Assembly: GCF_031755915.1 (NCBI RefSeq)
Contig: NC_083379.1
Span: 25,358,001-25,422,000 of the forward strand
Reading direction: 5' to 3'
From: Ziziphus jujuba
Taxonomy: Eukaryota; Streptophyta; Magnoliopsida; Rosales; Rhamnaceae
DNA length: 64,000 nt
Part shown: one piece after another, positions 32,730 through 43,461 of the stretch
Position numbering within the stretch: the stretch's first letter is position 1
How the letters are laid out: every line of letters starts with the position of its first letter
The notes under the pieces: model-generated
What the model was told of the DNA's origin: nothing
The model's database searches: none
What the model saw: only the letters and a program-made list of their open reading frames with translations
Made by a program: the position numbers and the translations under genes

Positions 32730-32933
32730 TTTGTCTTCCTATCCATTTTTGTTTTATTAACCTCTTTACATTTAACCCAATACATTGGAAACTAAGAAAA
32801 TTCTATTGATTCATGGCATTGAATGCAATCAACATTAGTGGAGATCAATTGGTTATTTGAGCATATGAGGTTAAAAAACTTCTTAAATTTTAAGGCCTTA
32901 GCTAGTGTGAGTTTGTTCATGAGCATGAGATTG
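32730..32933. other. 204-bp spacer between the two TRIMs
   Basis: AT-rich text without frame or repeat match. It separates the 5' LTRs of the two TRIM elements, which point away from each other. It may be the pre-insertion Athila-like host sequence. Confidence 0.5.
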
Positions 32934-33096
32934 TGTGATGACCAGTGTGGAGGAGTGCATGGCACTGGCAGGCTACCTAGTGTCCAATTTCATATTACCC
33001 GAGTACAGATCAGGGGATGATTCAAATGTAATAATAGTCACTCTTATAACATCGAGGCATTTTTAAAGCAATTGGCTTCAAGGTTCAAAAAAACTA

Positions 33097-33152
33097 TGAA
33101 GTTAAGCATGCTCAAGTCAGGGCAATCATAGGATGGGTGACCTATTGGAAAG
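33097..33152 (+). other. 5S rRNA-like segment, best copy
   Basis: GAAGTTAAGCATGCTCAAGT, then ATAGGATGGGTGACCTATTG and GAAAG. It matches the second half of plant 5S rRNA closely: the box A text AGTTAAGCRTGCT and ATAGGATGGGTGACC are nearly exact. The 5' half of 5S rRNA is not present, so this is an LTR part, not a gene. Confidence 0.87.
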
Positions 33153-33452
33153 ATCTGACAACAAAAATCTCATACCGAGTGCGATGGTTAAATTGGAGAC
33201 AATATTGGTAAGAGTCATAGGTTCGCCAATGGAGGCATGGTGTTACAAATGGTATTAGAGCCTGCACTTGGTTGGAAGTGTGCCTGCGATGACATTGGGC
33301 CCCATTGTGTGTGGATTGTGACAACCATGTGAGCGTGTGTAGGGCACTGTTAGACTACTTGGTGTCCAATTCCACATGCCCTGGGTGTAGATCAGGGGAT
33401 GATTCAAATGTAATAATAGTCACTTTCATAACGTTGATGCCTTTTTAAAGCT

Positions 33453-33510
33453 TCTAAATTTAAACTTGTTCAAGCAAGACCATTCTTAGGGTGGGTGAGC
33501 TCTTGGAATG
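33453..33510 (+). other. 5S rRNA-like segment in the plus TRIM 3' LTR, decayed
   Basis: TTAAACTTGTTCAAGCAAGA, then TTAGGGTGGGTGAGCTCTTG and GAATG. It is the same block as 33097-33152 but more diverged in box A, so the two LTRs have drifted apart unevenly. Confidence 0.75.
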
Positions 33511-33606
33511 TTCTGAATAAAAAAATTCCCATATCGAGTGTGATGGCTAAATTGGAAAAAATATCAGTAGAGAGTACAAACCCCTCGGTGGAGTTGGGGT
33601 GTTACA

Positions 33607-34380
33607 TATTGAGTATAATTTTTTTGGCTATATTCATGCACATAACACACACATGGAAGTAATGATATGTTGAATGGAAGAGAGATTTTAGAGTGCAATT
33701 ATATTTTGAAATTATTTAAGATTGCAATTGATAGGAAGAGAAAATTTTAAGGACACCATGTCATATTATTTACCTGTTTTCAAAGTTTTTCAAGTTTCGA
33801 ATAAAATGTTTTCTTTACTTTTGAAATGCTAGTCTTTAATTTTGTTTGTTATGTTTTAAGTATGTTGTGTATGCTTAGTTTAGCTGTTTTTGAATTTGAA
33901 TAAGTGATTATTTGGTTGAGAACAAGTTTAAAGTTTAGAGGTGTGGCTAGTGAGCCTTTTACTTGTTAATCTAGCTATTTAAGCTTAATTATTTATTTCA
34001 TTTCCCAACTTTTCAATGTTTTTTATAAGCTTTGTTATTTTTTTTAAGGAAAGACTTCAATTATGGTTTTCAAAGATTATTTTGCAAATGATTCAACTTT
34101 TTTGTGCTTATTTTGGGTGATTTATTAAGAGTTAAGCTATAGGCATGAAGATAAAGTCATATAGAAGTTATCTTGACATGCCTACTCAATTTGAGGAGGT
34201 GTACATGCCAAAATGTAGTATCCAAAAGAGAAAATTCAGCAAGCTTGGCCTACCCACTCATTCTATAACGTTACACTCCATCATTGTCAATGAAAGGAGG
34301 AAGCAAAAGCATGCCCACTGATTCCAATTGGTACACAAGCCGGTTAAATTTAAGAAAGAGGAAGAATGCATGGCGTGCTC
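33607..34380. other. Unassigned AT-rich DNA
   Basis: No gene-like frame. Text such as GATATGTTGAATGGAAGAGAG and the T-rich tract at 34040-34060 is not repeated in the window. Probably host sequence of the TRIM insertions, continuing the Athila-like remnant, or an older element. Confidence 0.4.
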
Positions 34381-34705
34381 TGATTAGAATCCACCTATAC
34401 TCATACAAATGACTACCCACTGAGGTACTAATACTTTACAAATGAAGACGGGACCAATCACTAGGGAACAAGCTAGGAAATTCAAGGACAAGGAGTGGCT
34501 CAATCTCAAGAGGGGATGACATTATTCGAAGAACCAAAGCCCATCTTATGTATCCAACTCACGAAGGAAATGGACTCGGTAAGCTGTTTCCATACATTTT
34601 TGGATCTTAGGCAGAAAGGAATGGATTCAACACTTTGTAACCTCAATTGATATCACCAGGAGACCATGGAATCATGGCAAGGTAAAAGCAAAAGCAACCA
34701 AAGGG
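34381..34705 (+). mobile_element. Decayed 5' fragment of a gypsy LTR
   Basis: TGATTAGAATCCACC starts a strongly diverged copy of the LTR's coding part: ACCAATCACTAGGGAACAAG gives GPITRxQAR, followed by GACCATGGAATCATGGCAAGG as in the intact LTRs. It breaks off at AACCAAAGGG near 34705. It is the most diverged LTR piece in the window, so likely among the oldest. Confidence 0.75.
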
Positions 34706-35541
34706 CTTATTTTCTCTTTCAATTAAAATGATTGAAATGTCTTTGAGCAAGACTTTCATTGCATAAGCAGCACACAAGAACTCATTTCTCACCGCTAAAC
34801 CCATTTTGAAAATTTCCCACTTAGCCCTAAGACACACAATTGCAAAAAAAACCAATTTAATAAACCCAAACTTCCTCCCCTAAACATGCTTCAAACTCCT
34901 TCCTTAAAACATGTCATGGACATATATATTCATAAGATTTTAATATAACGCTGTCTTAAAAATATGTAAAAGTAGGATAAAATCAACGTTTAAGGCTCAT
35001 AAATATGCAATTAAGCACATCTTAAAAAAATAGAAACAAAAAAAAGAAAAAACTAAAACTAGGTATTGGAATAAAAATGTTAAGGATAGCTTGAAAGCAT
35101 AAACAAAAATGGCCTAAATTATTTTCTCAACAATGCATAAATCTATGATTTTGCCTTGAATACTGATTAGACAAGTTCTAAAGCTCAAAGCAAAATAATG
35201 TATCTTAGCTTATTCAAAGCTTCTTTGAAAAGCAATCACAATCATGCAAAAATTGGATTTCTGCTAAAAAATTATCAAAGCAAAAACATGAGAATATATA
35301 ATTTCCAAATTTGAACCAACAAAACACTAATCCATTATCAAAAAGATCTCAAATATTATCTCATACTTTTATCATTGTTCAATTAGCTTATTTACAAAAT
35401 TAATAAAAGCAACTTAAAACTACTAAGAAAAATGATTTTATTTTTTTTTTGGAATTTTAGAATTTTTCTTTTAAAAAAAAAAAAAAAAACCAACAAACAA
35501 TCAAATTTTTTTTTTTTTAATTTTCTACTTCCTACATTTAA
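34706..35541 (-). other. Inverted copy of the Athila-like 3' region
   Basis: Stretch 35050-35390 matches 31340-31690 in reverse. It is the left part of a minus-strand Athila-like remnant which continues at 42321 beyond element F. The TSD TTTAA of F is at 35537-35541. A-tracts and T-tracts (35442-35518) interrupt it. No coding frame. Confidence 0.6.
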
Positions 35542-37672
35542 TGACACGAACCTAGGATGACCTGCGCCTAAACCCATATTATATTAGCCCGGATCTCAAT
35601 TAAGTTCAAGTTGTAACGGTCACCTTAACCCCTAACCAACCTGTGATTAGAAACCTTGGTATAATGGAAACACCACAATAGGTGGTGGATATCCTATTGA
35701 TAAGTCAAACTAAAATACTCATTCACTAAAGGTGTTTTAGGTGTTCAAAGAGAAAAAATAGAATTCAGTCTCACAAATAATTTTCTGTATGAATAACATA
35801 TTGAATATTATTGATAAAACTGTTGGGGTGAGAAGGTTATGACCAAGAGCAAGCTAGCTTGAAGTGTTAGCAACAAGCAAGCTTTTGGTGATGCTCTTGG
35901 GAATGGTTGTGTGTGAGTTGTGTTTTTAGGTTTTGGTTATGGTGTTTTCTGGTTTTTAGGGTTCCTAAAGTGTTCTAAGGTGTTAAAGAAGAGATAAGAA
36001 GAAGAGGAACACGTTGGCTTTTGAAAATAAGGCTTGGATGTCTAGCCATTTCATTCATTTTACAATATAAGCTTGAAATTACAACTAGTTCACACATGCC
36101 AAGCATGTGAGCTTACAAAATGAGTAAAGTATTTGAAATTTAAAAAGTAAAATGGTCAACACCTAACTTTTCATACACAAAAGAGTCAAAAACCAGCTGC
36201 AACATGTCTATTCCAAATATAGTAAAAAGTGGCACATGGTTTGAACTAAGTTCCTATTGTTTAACTAGTTTGGGTAAACAACCAAACTATCTTCACCTAC
36301 TTAGTTCCCCTTTGTATTTGCTTATGAAACTTGGTTTGAAGCATCCTTGGTCATCAATAAATATTGTTCCAAGAGCTAGGAAAGTTCTGGAACCGGATCA
36401 TGGGCCAAACAGCTCCAAAACTGACCCATACTCTGCATACTGGGCCCATCAGATACAGCAATCTGTTTGGAATAGAAAATGGACTTTCCCATGTCATTTG
36501 GACCTGAAATTTGAACCATAGTCTTCTATATATGTCTGTAGACATCCCTCAAAATTTCAGCCCAAACCTCCATTTGCAACCTGAGATATAAGATACATAG
36601 TGGAACTATGTTGCTGGAAATTATGAATCCAGCACCATAGGCATTTCAAGCATAACATTCCTACTCTTTTGTGCATAATTTTGCCTATACTTTTGCATAC
36701 ATAACTTAGGCACAAAAAATTATCAAAATATACCTTGCATAAATTAAAAACATACAAAAAAATATAAACTCATAAAAGGAAAGGATTTGATACCAAGGTG
36801 TGCATGCTAGCCGGTGACATGCACCATCAAGTGGCAAAATTGCCACACTTCAACAAAAACAAGCCCTTAAATAGGCTAAAAGTTACAAAATAAAACCCTA
36901 CATATCTAGGTAAAATCGGCCACCAAAGAATAGGAAGCCTAGCTTGGCCGAAATTCACCTCCTTTCCTAATCTAATTTGGATTAATTAATTTACAATGAA
37001 AATAATAAAATAATAAATTTCATGAGTTGATTTGTCCAGCAAATAAATAAATCGAAACCAAAGAAAAGACTAATTTCCTAAAAGAAAAACTCAAAATCAA
37101 ATTAGGAAACTAGTTGACTAGTTTGACTACTAAGGTATCTTTGACCAATCTCCAGATTATTTGGGATCGAAATCAGTTTCTATATGCCATATAGGATGCC
37201 AAATATGATTAATAATGATTCCCACACGTTGTCCCTTGATTGGAATAAGTCAAACAAGAAGAAAAGTCAAAGTTAGTGGCTAAACAACACATTTTCGGCC
37301 AAATTGAGATGCTATCCATACAAGTCCTTTTTAGATGCTTCTGATTGTTCCTTGGCTGGATTACATGTCCTCTTAAATATATTCATTGATTTAATGAAGT
37401 GTGGGAACCATTTCTTGTTGCCCGGTGTCCAAATCTGCACGAAATAGCTACCCGGATCCATATCGGCTTTCACCACTTGGATGCTTAGAGTAAGCTTTGT
37501 ATCTTTGGGCATGGACAGGCTCTTTTGAGAATTAACTACTCCCTATATAAATGCTCCTATCTTGTCCTTAAACCTCTTTACTTGAGCTCTCGTGATCGGT
37601 CCACTCTTCATCCGTATTTGGTCGGCACCTCAACAGGTTATCAGTTGTGTGGGTTCAGGCGGATTCGCATCA
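35542..37672 (-). mobile_element. 3' LTR of element F, split by a copia solo LTR
   Basis: The plus-strand view starts TGACACGAACC and ends GGATTCGCATCA. Without the copia insert (35821-36855) and its duplication it is about 1.09 kb. The uninterrupted equivalent at 41420-41445 (GATAAAACAAGTCTTAAATAGG) shows the target before insertion. The tail-coding part lies at 37312-37640 on the minus strand, with stops. Confidence 0.9.
35821..36855 (-). mobile_element. Solo copia LTR, TSD AAAAC
   Basis: 1035 bp, TGTTGGGGTG to CACTTCAACA, flanked by AAAAC at 35816-35820 and 36856-36860. It has the same layout as the copia LTRs at 4845 and 13782 (GAAGAAGAGG tract, TTTCATTCATTTTACAATATA, CCAGCACCATAGGCA) but is clearly diverged, so it is a related copia family. 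Strand is assigned by that similarity. The short frames within it are not genes. Confidence 0.9.
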
Positions 37673-37685
37673 TTTCCCTCCTTTT
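37673..37685 (-). other. Polypurine tract of element F
   Basis: The minus strand reads AAAAGGAGGGAAA next to the LTR start TGATGCG. It is in the frame FQKEGND of the integrase tail, which stays open into the LTR. Confidence 0.88.
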
Positions 37686-37906
37686 GGAAAGGATTTGCCC
37701 TAAAATCATAATCATTACCTGCAACGAAAGAAGATAGTTCAGAAACATTAAAGGTAGCACTAACATTATACTCACCTGGTAAATCAAGTTTGTAGGCATT
37801 TTCATGAATCCGTTCCAAAACTTGAAAGGGTCCATCTCCACGAGGCATAAGCTTGGACTTCCTTTGTTCGAGAATCCTTTCCTTCCATAAGTGCAATGAA
37901 ACCAAC
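37686..37906 (-). pseudogene. Integrase C-terminal tail of element F
   Basis: An open stretch reads LVSLHLWKERI, KSKLMPRGDGPFQVLERIHE, NAYKLDLPGEYNVSATFNVS, then DYDFRANPFQK, and runs through the polypurine tract into the LTR. It is the best copy of the family's integrase C-terminus (the SH3-like DNA-binding part after the catalytic core). Upstream of it the frame is cut by an inverted LTR segment at 37907. Confidence 0.88.
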
Positions 37907-38597
37907 TGGCTAGGGTACAGACCCGATTCAGATGAAGACCGGGCTGATTACTAGGGCTCAAGGTAAGAGGTTTAGGGACAAACTTACTACCTTTATCCAG
38001 GGAATAATTCATTCGCAAGAGGGCTTGTCCACACCTAAAAATCCAAGGCCTGTTTTGAGTATACAAGTGGGGGAAGCCGATACGGACCTCAATACCGGTT
38101 TTAGTGCATTTATGGAGTCCGGGCAGCATGAAATGGGTCCAACACTTTATGGATTCAATAAATGTCTGTAAGAGGCCATGGAATCAAGTCAAGGCAGCTT
38201 CAAAGGCAATCAAACAGGCGGTGTGCGCATAAGAGGAAGCTTGGCCCGTTTTTGCTGTATTTTTTGTTGACTTTACTATATTTTGTTGCGTTGGCTTTTT
38301 CTCTTTCCTCCAAGCAAGGGTAACACGTGGGACTTCATGATCAGATTATTTGGCAACCTAAAAAGCATATGAAACCTGATTTGGAGCTCAATTTGGTCAA
38401 AGATTGGTCAAAGTCTACTTGTTCAAAAAGCTATAATTTTAGTTTTCTAATTTGTTTTCTACTTTTTGTTTTAGGAAATTACCTTTACTTTTTGGTTTTT
38501 ATTTATTTATTTGCAGGAAAAATAAGTTTAGGAAAGTTATTATTTTATTCTCTTCATTGTAAATTAATTAATTCCTAATTGAAAATAAAGGAATTAC
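37907..38597 (+). mobile_element. Inverted LTR segment replacing the pol of element F
   Basis: A plus-strand LTR piece lacking about 40 bp at its start and 430 bp at its end. It reads KTGLITRAQGKRFRDKLTTF (37932-38171) and breaks off at GGAATTACACAATACA. It lies between the protease (VLCDVVHM) and the integrase tail (LVSLHL) of the minus-strand element, exactly where pol is missing. No target duplication is visible, so gene conversion, template switching or a two-break rearrangement is likelier than insertion. Confidence 0.8.
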
Positions 38598-38905
38598 ACA
38601 ATACATATGGACAACATCACACAATACAACATTCCTATATTTATCAATGCTGAATTTTACTTTGGCTTGTCTATTTTTTTCATCTCACCACTATAATTAA
38701 ACCATTGTAATCTATATGGTTTGGGATGTTTAGTGGTTGCTAACCCTACTTTATCAACTACCACATTACTAATTCCATTAGCACAACTTCCATTATCAAT
38801 TATCATACTACATACATTACCTTGAATTTCACATCGGATATAGAAAATGTTTTCTATTTGAACTTGATCCTGATCCTTGTATACACTCAACGCTATTCTT
38901 GCCAC
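38598..38905 (-). pseudogene. Aspartic protease of element F
   Basis: Minus-strand text reads ARIALSVYKDQDQVQIENIF, YIRCEIQGNVCSMIIDNGSC, NVVVDKVGLATTKHPKPYRL and QWFNYSGEM, then after a frame change VVLCDVVHM. The active triplet is DNG where retropepsins have DSG or DTG; element P has DNG as well. The C-terminal half with the GRPW motif is cut off by the inverted LTR segment. Confidence 0.85.
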
Positions 38906-40197
38906 CGAGCTTAATTCAAAATTTGAAGCTTTTAGGGTTTCAGCCTCATCTTCAATTTCTTCCTCTTCATGCTCGGTCTAAATTTCAGCTCCTTCACTAT
39001 CGGATTCCAACTCACCATTGTCCTTCAACACCATGAATCTTTGGTTTGGGCATTGGTTGCAATATGTCCTCATCCCTAGCATTTAAAACAAACAATGTCT
39101 TTAGTTCTAGAGGGTTTACGTTCATATTTATATGCTTGAGTAGGTTCGGCCCTATCATCTCTCATTGGTCGATTGGTGCTCTCCTCACCTTGCTTTGGTT
39201 TTAGCTTTGATTTATAGATGGGATTGCTTCTCCAAGCACTTGGATTTAACCTTCTATTGTTTCAAACTCCCTCAAACCATGAGCTTACACCCCTCCTCTT
39301 GAATTGATGCTCAAGTTTAATAGCCACATGCAACATCTCCTCCAATTCCACATATTGTTGTAATTCTAGTTTACTGGTTATCTCATGATCCAAACCACCT
39401 AAAATCCTACCATGGTTGCTTCTTTATCTTCATTAATGCTCAATCTCACCATAAGCATCTCCATCTCCTTGTAATAATCCTTTACGGGCCTATTTCCTTG
39501 AGATAAAGATTGAAGTCTTTGATGTAGCAACCTATGATAGTGCGATGGTACAAATCGCTTCCTCATGGGTCCTTTCATTTGTCACCATATAGTAATCAAG
39601 TCATCACCATCTATTCTTTGGGTGTTTTGCTCATTAGTCCACCATTGGAGCACATAATGTTCAAACTCCATTGCTGCCAATTTAACTTTCTTGGCCTTTG
39701 GATAATTGTGACAATCAAAAATCGTCTACATACGCTCCTCCCATTCCAAGTAAGCTTCCGGGTCACTTTTCCCCATGAAAGGTGGTATGTTTACATTGAT
39801 GTTGCCAAGATCATCATCTGCCTCCTCTTTCCTATGCCTCCCAGGGCCTAGCCTCTCTTGTAAAGCATATGTTTCATCCATTCCATCCTCGAAATCATCT
39901 CCAAAATTTCCCTCTTCGAACTCCTCTCTAGGTCATCCACGACTTCGTTGACCTCGACCACGACCTCCATGGAACTCTTGCCTCAGATTCAGTCCACCAT
40001 AAGATGTTTCTAATCTATCCATCCTTTGATTTATATGGTCAAATTGAGCATTCAACTGCTGTAGTTGCTCCAAAGCAGCCCTCATGTCTATTTGGTCAGC
40101 ACTCCCCATAGCTCAAAAATCACCATGGAATTCGACGGACTCTTCTTCATTAATTCTCAGTGGTATTTCTCCTCTTCTCATCCTTGAATCTGCCATG
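38906..40197 (-). pseudogene. Gag of element F
   Basis: The start codon is the complement of 40195-40197 (MADSRMRRGEIPLRINEEES). It has the Gln-rich helix (LEQLQQLNAQFDHINQRMDR), a Gly/Arg-rich stretch, an acidic segment with EEFEEGNFGDDFEDGMDE, IPPFMGKSDPEAYLEWEE, HYVLQWWTNEQ and VKDYYKEMEMLM. A knuckle remnant (CFKC..EDILQPM) and an acidic tail follow in shifted frames. Stops include the shared TGA (complement of 39582-39584). It looks full length but broken. Confidence 0.87.
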
Positions 40198-41145
40198 TTA
40201 GTATCAATACCATAAAAATAAAATAAAAAATTACCAAGTCAACATGTTTCACTCAAACAAGGTCTTGACACTCGTGTTTACACACTATTTTCGGCTTTTA
40301 CCCTCTTTTAAGCTTACACACTCTTGCCTTTTTCTACTCAAAAAATTATCTCAAAGTTCTAATTAAAACACCCACAGAACAAAAATTAGATCACAAGTAT
40401 ATTTTAAATAAACTTATGAACAAAACAATAGCAATAAGCAAGCAATACTAATGTATTTAACAAAACCTAGTTTTCGGCTTCTAGGTAAAATAAGGAAAAT
40501 TAAAGTATAGTGTTGGTTGTTGCTCTTGTAATTCAAGTTTTTGTATCGATTCCTTTAACTAATTTTAATCTAAATATCCAGTAGTAAAAGAAATTCCTAG
40601 AAACTCTAAATATTACAATTTTCTAGTAAACAAAATTCCAAACTCCAAATTCAACAACTAACCTTCTTGTGCAATTTTTTTTCCTCCTTGTTTTTTTTTT
40701 TTATTCATGGATTACCACACACAACTCCAGTAGCAATAATCAATGATAAAATTGCAATTCCAACACCAAAAATTCAACAAACCCGAGGCCTCCAACAACA
40801 AAAATTCAAATTTTTAAAATTTGTGAATTTTGGTATTTGTTGCCGCAAACTCACTTTTTTTTTTCTTTTTGAATATATGAATGCAAATAGTTAAGATAAA
40901 AAACAGCAAAGAAAAATAAAAAATAACTAAATTAACAAGAACAATAATGAAAATCAACCAACAAACTAGGAAGCAAAAATACGGTAAAACAAGGAAACCT
41001 AATTTAACTAGGAATGAGTTTAATTTTTTTTTTTTTAAATGGAGAATGTGTATGATGATAGAAGCAACTTAACATAATGCTAAAATTTCAGATTAACATA
41101 AGAACAAATAAAAAAAATAAAGATAGATCAAACCTGAACAAAATT
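40198..41145 (-). other. Leader of element F
   Basis: In reverse it matches the other family leaders: TTTTAATTAGAACTTTGAGATAATTT, CTTGTGATCTAATTTTT, GATACAAAAACTTGAATTACAAG and the AT-rich block. Non-coding. Confidence 0.78.
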
Positions 41146-41159
41146 TATTTCTGATACCA
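41146..41159 (-). other. Primer-binding site of element F, degenerate
   Basis: The minus strand reads TGGTATCAGAAATA, ten bases of the tRNA-iMet site and then changes, two bases from the LTR edge at 41162. Confidence 0.8.
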
Positions 41160-41161
41160 AA

Positions 41162-42315
41162 TGATACGAACCTAAGACGACCTGCGCCTAAACCCGTATT
41201 ATATTTGGTCGGATATCAATTAAATTCTAGTTCTAATGTTCACCATAACCCCTAACCAACCTGTGATTAGAAACCTTGTTATAATAACGATGCCACAATA
41301 GATGATGGATATCCTATTGATAAGTCAAACTAAAATACTCATTCACTAAAGGTGTTTTAGGTGTTCAAAGAGAACAAAGAGAATTCAATCTGACAACTAA
41401 TTTTCTATATAAATAATGTACAGAATATTATTGATAAAACAAGTCTTAAATAGGCTAAAAGTCACAAAATAAAATCATAATTATCTAGGTAAAACCGGCC
41501 ACCAAAGAGTAGGAAACCTAGCTTGGCCGAAATTCACCTCCTTTCTTAATCTAATTTAGATTAATTAATTCCTTTATTTTAAATTAGGAATTAATTAATC
41601 TAGAATGAAAATAATAAAATAATAACTTTCCTAAGTTGATTTGTCTAGAAAATAAATAAATAAATAGAAATAAAATAAAGACTAATTTCTTAAAACAAAA
41701 AGTCAAAATCAAATTAGGAAACTAGATGGCTAGTTTTACTACTAAGGTATTTTTGACCAATCTCTAGCTTGTTTGGGCTCCAAATCAGCTTCCATATGCC
41801 ATGTAGGATGCTAAATATGATTAATAATAATTCCCATACGTTGCATCTTGATTGGAATAAAATATGATTAATAATGATTCCTACACATTGCCCATTGACT
41901 GGAATAAGTCAAAGTCAACGGCTAAATAGCCCATTTTCGGCCAAATTGAGATGAGGTCCATACAAGTCCTTTTTAGATCCTTTTGATTCTACCTTGGCTA
42001 GATTCCATGTCCGCTTAATGATACTCATTGAGTTCATGAAGTGCTGGAACCATTCCTTACTGCTCGGAGTCCAAATTTGCACGAAAATAGCTACCCGGGT
42101 CCATATTGGCTTCCACCACTCAAATGCTTTGAACATGCTTTGTATCGTTGGGTATGGACAAGCTCTTTTGAAAATTAAGTACTCCCTATATAAATGCTCC
42201 TAGGTTCTCCTTAAACCTATTTGCTTGAGCTCTAGTGATCGGTCCAGTCTTCATCCGAATTTGGTCGGCACCCCAACGGATTGTTGATTACGCAGGTTCG
42301 AGCAGATTCGCATAA
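41162..42315 (-). mobile_element. 5' LTR of element F
   Basis: 1154 bp; the plus-strand view starts TGATACGAACC and ends GATTCGCATAA (edge G to T change). It has the inverted repeat near 41562-41600, the TATA-like block near 41449 and the tail-coding part at 41915-42270. A ~50-bp block (AATATGATTAATAATGATTC) is duplicated at 41815-41880. Confidence 0.88.
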
Positions 42316-42320
42316 TTTAA

Positions 42321-43461
42321 AGTTTTAAAAATTTTTGTTCTTTATTTTTGCAATTTTTAAAAAACATAAAAATAGTATTGATTTTTCAAAAAAATTTTGA
42401 AACTAAAAACTTGAAAACAAAAAAAATTGGATGAAAAGTAATCAAGCTAGCTTAAACAAAATGGAAACTTCCACGAAACCACAAGAAACAACTTCCAAAA
42501 AGAACAACAAAATCAATCATCATAACAAAAACCAATATCAATCATCAACATAATTCATCAAACACAAATATCAAAATCCAAGATCTAAAAATCATGCAAA
42601 GAGAAAGCAAAAACCTATGGAAAAAGAAAGATAAATTTTAAATAACAAGATAAATGAAAGTTAAACAAAATAAACCAACTTAAAATATAATACTAATCCA
42701 AGCGATTGTCATCATCATCAACAACTTTTTATTTAATAATATTTTCTCTCGTTGCTTACATCTTTTTGTTGAACTTCATGTAATGATGTGAATGGGCAAA
42801 GAAAACTTTTTGGATAAGATCTAATCAAGTTCTTTGGAGCTTGCTTTCTATTTAAACTCTCAACTTCATCTCTAGTAGAAATAAGAAACTTTGATTTATT
42901 AGCATTACAATCTAAAATTTGATTTTGCATCTCCATAATAGTACCTTGCATTCCCATCATCACCTTATTTTGCTCCATTAACAATCTTTGCATATCATCT
43001 GTAAAAAATACAACTCCCTTGGACTTAAAAAGAATCAAAATCATTAGATCTGTTGGAAACAATGCTTACATGAAAACATTGTCTTTTCCTTTTGGATTTG
43101 AAATTGCTTGAATTGCTTTAATGTCATTCTAATCTTCATATCTTTTCGACACCTTATTTTTCTAGTAAGATCATGAGGTGAAGGCATACTCATGTCGAGA
43201 TAAAAAAAACTAATGCTCGAGGCTTCATATTAGCATTTTCTACATCTTGTAACTTCTAATGGTGGTGGCATTTACCAGTGCTTTCCTTTCGATGGCCTTT
43301 TGAAATGGAGCAATCTTTAATTGAGCATGACACAATCCTACTATCATAGATGGGTGGGTAAGGATAACAATCTTCTTCAACATAATATATGCGAGAATGG
43401 AATCACAAATAACTCTTTTCACATTAATGCTCATCCTAGAAAAAAAAGTATAGAAGCTCAC
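42321..43461 (-). pseudogene. Plant transposon protein domain, inverted Athila-like copy
   Basis: Two minus-strand frames carry it. 43240-43461 reads MSINVKRVICDSILAYIM and VGLCHAQLKIAPFQKAI; 42733-43062 reads FFTDDMQRLLMEQNKVMMGM, QGTIMEMQNQIL and then VESLNRKQAPKNL. They line up with 30200-30840 on the plus strand (GMSIKVERL, SIDDMQRLLME, QAPKNPIAS). The role of the domain is unknown. The copy is better preserved than the plus-strand one. Confidence 0.72.

Larger units (their letters stand above)
32934..33606 (+). mobile_element. Cassandra-type TRIM element, plus strand
   Basis: A 673-bp element: 5' LTR 32934-33247 (314 bp, TGTGATGACC to GGTGTTACA), primer site TGGTATTAGAGC at 33250-33261, a non-coding internal piece, and 3' LTR 33317-33606 (290 bp, TGTGACAACC to GGTGTTACA). 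Flanks GATTG (32929-32933) and TATTG (33607-33611) match at four of five bases and are a likely duplication. LTR ends, size and 5S-like content are those of Cassandra. Confidence 0.9.
35542..42315 (-). mobile_element. Full-length gypsy element F, TSD TTTAA
   Basis: A minus-strand element flanked by TTTAA at 35537-35541 and 42316-42320. In its own direction: 5' LTR (41162-42315), primer site, leader, gag, protease, a foreign piece of inverted LTR (37907-38597), integrase tail, polypurine tract, 3' LTR (35542-37672, itself holding a copia solo LTR). RT, RNase H and the integrase core are absent. It sits in a minus-strand Athila-like remnant. Confidence 0.92.

Noticed and set aside
33097..33152. 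5S rRNA gene
   Set aside because: Only the second half of 5S rRNA matches, and the segment sits at a fixed place in each TRIM LTR.
36204..36521. 105-codon plus-strand frame
   Set aside because: It lies wholly in the copia solo LTR; no similar frame exists in the two related copia LTRs.
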